Shown piece by piece: positions 63,284 to 64,000 of a DNA stretch of 64,000 bases (within the stretch, counting starts at the first letter, position 1; every line of letters starts with the position of its first letter). Below the pieces are notes generated by a model, which saw only the letters and a program-made list of their open reading frames with translations, was not told the DNA's origin and did no database searches. Source of the DNA: Sinomonas sp. ASV322 (lineage in GTDB: Bacteria; Actinomycetota; Actinomycetes; Actinomycetales; Micrococcaceae); the NCBI RefSeq assembly GCF_030908245.1, contig NZ_JAVFJJ010000003.1, positions 310,001 to 374,000 on the forward strand, written 5' to 3'. Position numbers and translations under genes: made by a program.

Positions 63284-64000
63284 ATGTCGAAGCGCAAGGC
63301 GGGTCACGGGTTCGCCGAGGCACCCGAGGAGCTCCTCGTCGTCGGCGAGGGCTTCTCGCTCGCGGACGTCGATGCCTCCTCGACCCCCGGCTTCCACGGC
63401 GGCAAGTCCGTGGGCGAGGCGATCCTTGCCGAGCGTGACGCTCACCTTGCCGATCTCCAAGAAAAACTCTTCGCGGAGGGCCGCACGGGCGGGCGGAGGT
63501 CCCTCCTGCTCGTCCTCCAGGGCATGGATACGTCGGGCAAAGGCGGCATGGTGAGCCACGTCGTGAGTGCTGTCGATGTCCAAGGCGTGCAGCACGCGGC
63601 CTTCCGCGCTCCGACTGACGAGGAAAAGCGTCACGACTTCCTCTGGCGCATCGAGAAGCGGCTCCCCGAGCCCGGAATGCTCGGGTGCTTCGACAGGTCC
63701 CATTACGAGGACGTCCTGATCCACCGGGTCCACGGGTGGGCGGACGCGGGCGAGCTCGAGCGGCGCTACGCGGCGATCCAGGATTTCGAGGTGCGTCTTG
63801 CCGATCGCGGCACGAGCGTGCTCAAGGTCATGCTGCACATCAGCCGCGACGAGCAGAAGCGCCGTCTCGAAGCGCGGCTTGACGATCCCACGAAGTACTG
63901 GAAATACAGCTCGGACGACGTCTCCGAACGTGTCCATTGGGACGCGTATATGGAGGCGTACGACGTTGCCCTGCGGCGCACGAGCATGCCGTCTGCGCCG
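63284..64000 (+). CDS. Polyphosphate kinase 2 family protein, partial
   Basis: A PPK2-type kinase, open to the window end (239 residues visible of about 260-300). Walker A is LQGMDTSGKGGMVSHVV (K86), the Walker B region is MLGCFDRSHYEDVLIHRVHG, and the lid has HISRDEQKRRLEARLDDPTK followed by WKYSSDDVSER. Such enzymes move phosphate between polyphosphate and nucleotides; class (mono- or diphosphate) cannot be told from this part. GGGGAG precedes the ATG. It shares a short gap with the aminotransferase gene. Confidence 0.9.
   Translation, partial: MSKRKAGHGFAEAPEELLVVGEGFSLADVDASSTPGFHGGKSVGEAILAERDAHLADLQEKLFAEGRTGGRRSLLLVLQGMDTSGKGGMVSHVVSAVDVQGVQHAAFRAPTDEEKRHDFLWRIEKRLPEPGMLGCFDRSHYEDVLIHRVHGWADAGELERRYAAIQDFEVRLADRGTSVLKVMLHISRDEQKRRLEARLDDPTKYWKYSSDDVSERVHWDAYMEAYDVALRRTSMPSAP

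Overview
The window is high-GC actinobacterial chromosome, most like the Micrococcaceae (Arthrobacter or Sinomonas type). The clues are the gene content (inositol-3-phosphate synthase, an MshA-like glycosyltransferase, GuaB3, two CIRCE elements before groES-groL with a His-tailed GroEL), the abundance of GTG starts, and leaderless starts with a TANNNT hexamer 6-7 bases before the start codon. It is mostly core chromosome with a few accessory pieces. I see no prophage, intact insertion sequence, CRISPR array or replication origin.

Layout. 1-5103: the end of treY and all of treZ (trehalose from glycogen), a small membrane protein, an aldo/keto reductase and a PLDc_N-like small protein. 5230-6315: inositol-1-phosphate synthase. 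6439-11916: an accessory catabolic cluster with an MFS transporter, a FadR-type GntR regulator, two Asp/Glu-racemase-fold enzymes and a hydantoinase-type amidohydrolase. Its promoter is bracketed by two pairs of GGGATCCC palindromes. 12271-14333: a berberine-bridge-type flavin oxidase facing a MerR regulator. 14569-17622: formate-THF ligase and an MshA-like glycosyltransferase. 17755-22040: alr-tsaE-tsaB-rimI-tsaD, joined by 4-base overlaps. 22201-22862: a broken AbiEi/DUF559-type gene. 22876-28900: a 58-residue membrane protein coupled to a YbdK ligase, an AidB-type acyl-CoA dehydrogenase, a shikimate-dehydrogenase-like protein, a methyltransferase and a membrane protein. 28981-31220: the CIRCE-controlled groES-groL operon and its terminator.

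31326-41971: an SGNH acyltransferase, guaB, guaB3, glpD, a lone PTS EIIA, SURF1, a DUF3817 protein and guaA. 42044-46333: a 1429-residue helicase-like protein with degenerate ATPase motifs and a probable C-terminal nuclease-like domain. 46351-51044: SAF-domain, FmdB and 5-formyl-THF cyclo-ligase genes, galU, an acetyltransferase, a membrane protein and tRNA-Ala(CGC). 51182-57454: an isolated ZapE C-terminal fragment, then three regulator/transporter modules: Lrp with MFS, an ArsR-like regulator behind six 14-base iterons, and Lrp, MFS and LysR. 57483-64000: a BadF-type sugar kinase, a compatible-solute ABC transporter, an alanine-type aminotransferase and a PPK2 kinase cut by the window end.

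How the genes work together: purine synthesis (guaB, guaA), the t6A tRNA-modification operon, one-carbon metabolism (fhs and the cyclo-ligase), trehalose and inositol metabolism, protein folding, and osmolyte uptake. The most unusual signals are the operator architecture and missing catalytic cysteines in the 6.5-11.9 kb cluster, the helicase-like protein with a Lys-to-Gln P-loop, the 14-base iteron array, a family of GGTCAC...GTGACC palindromes that reaches into coding sequence, and the uniform leaderless gene starts.
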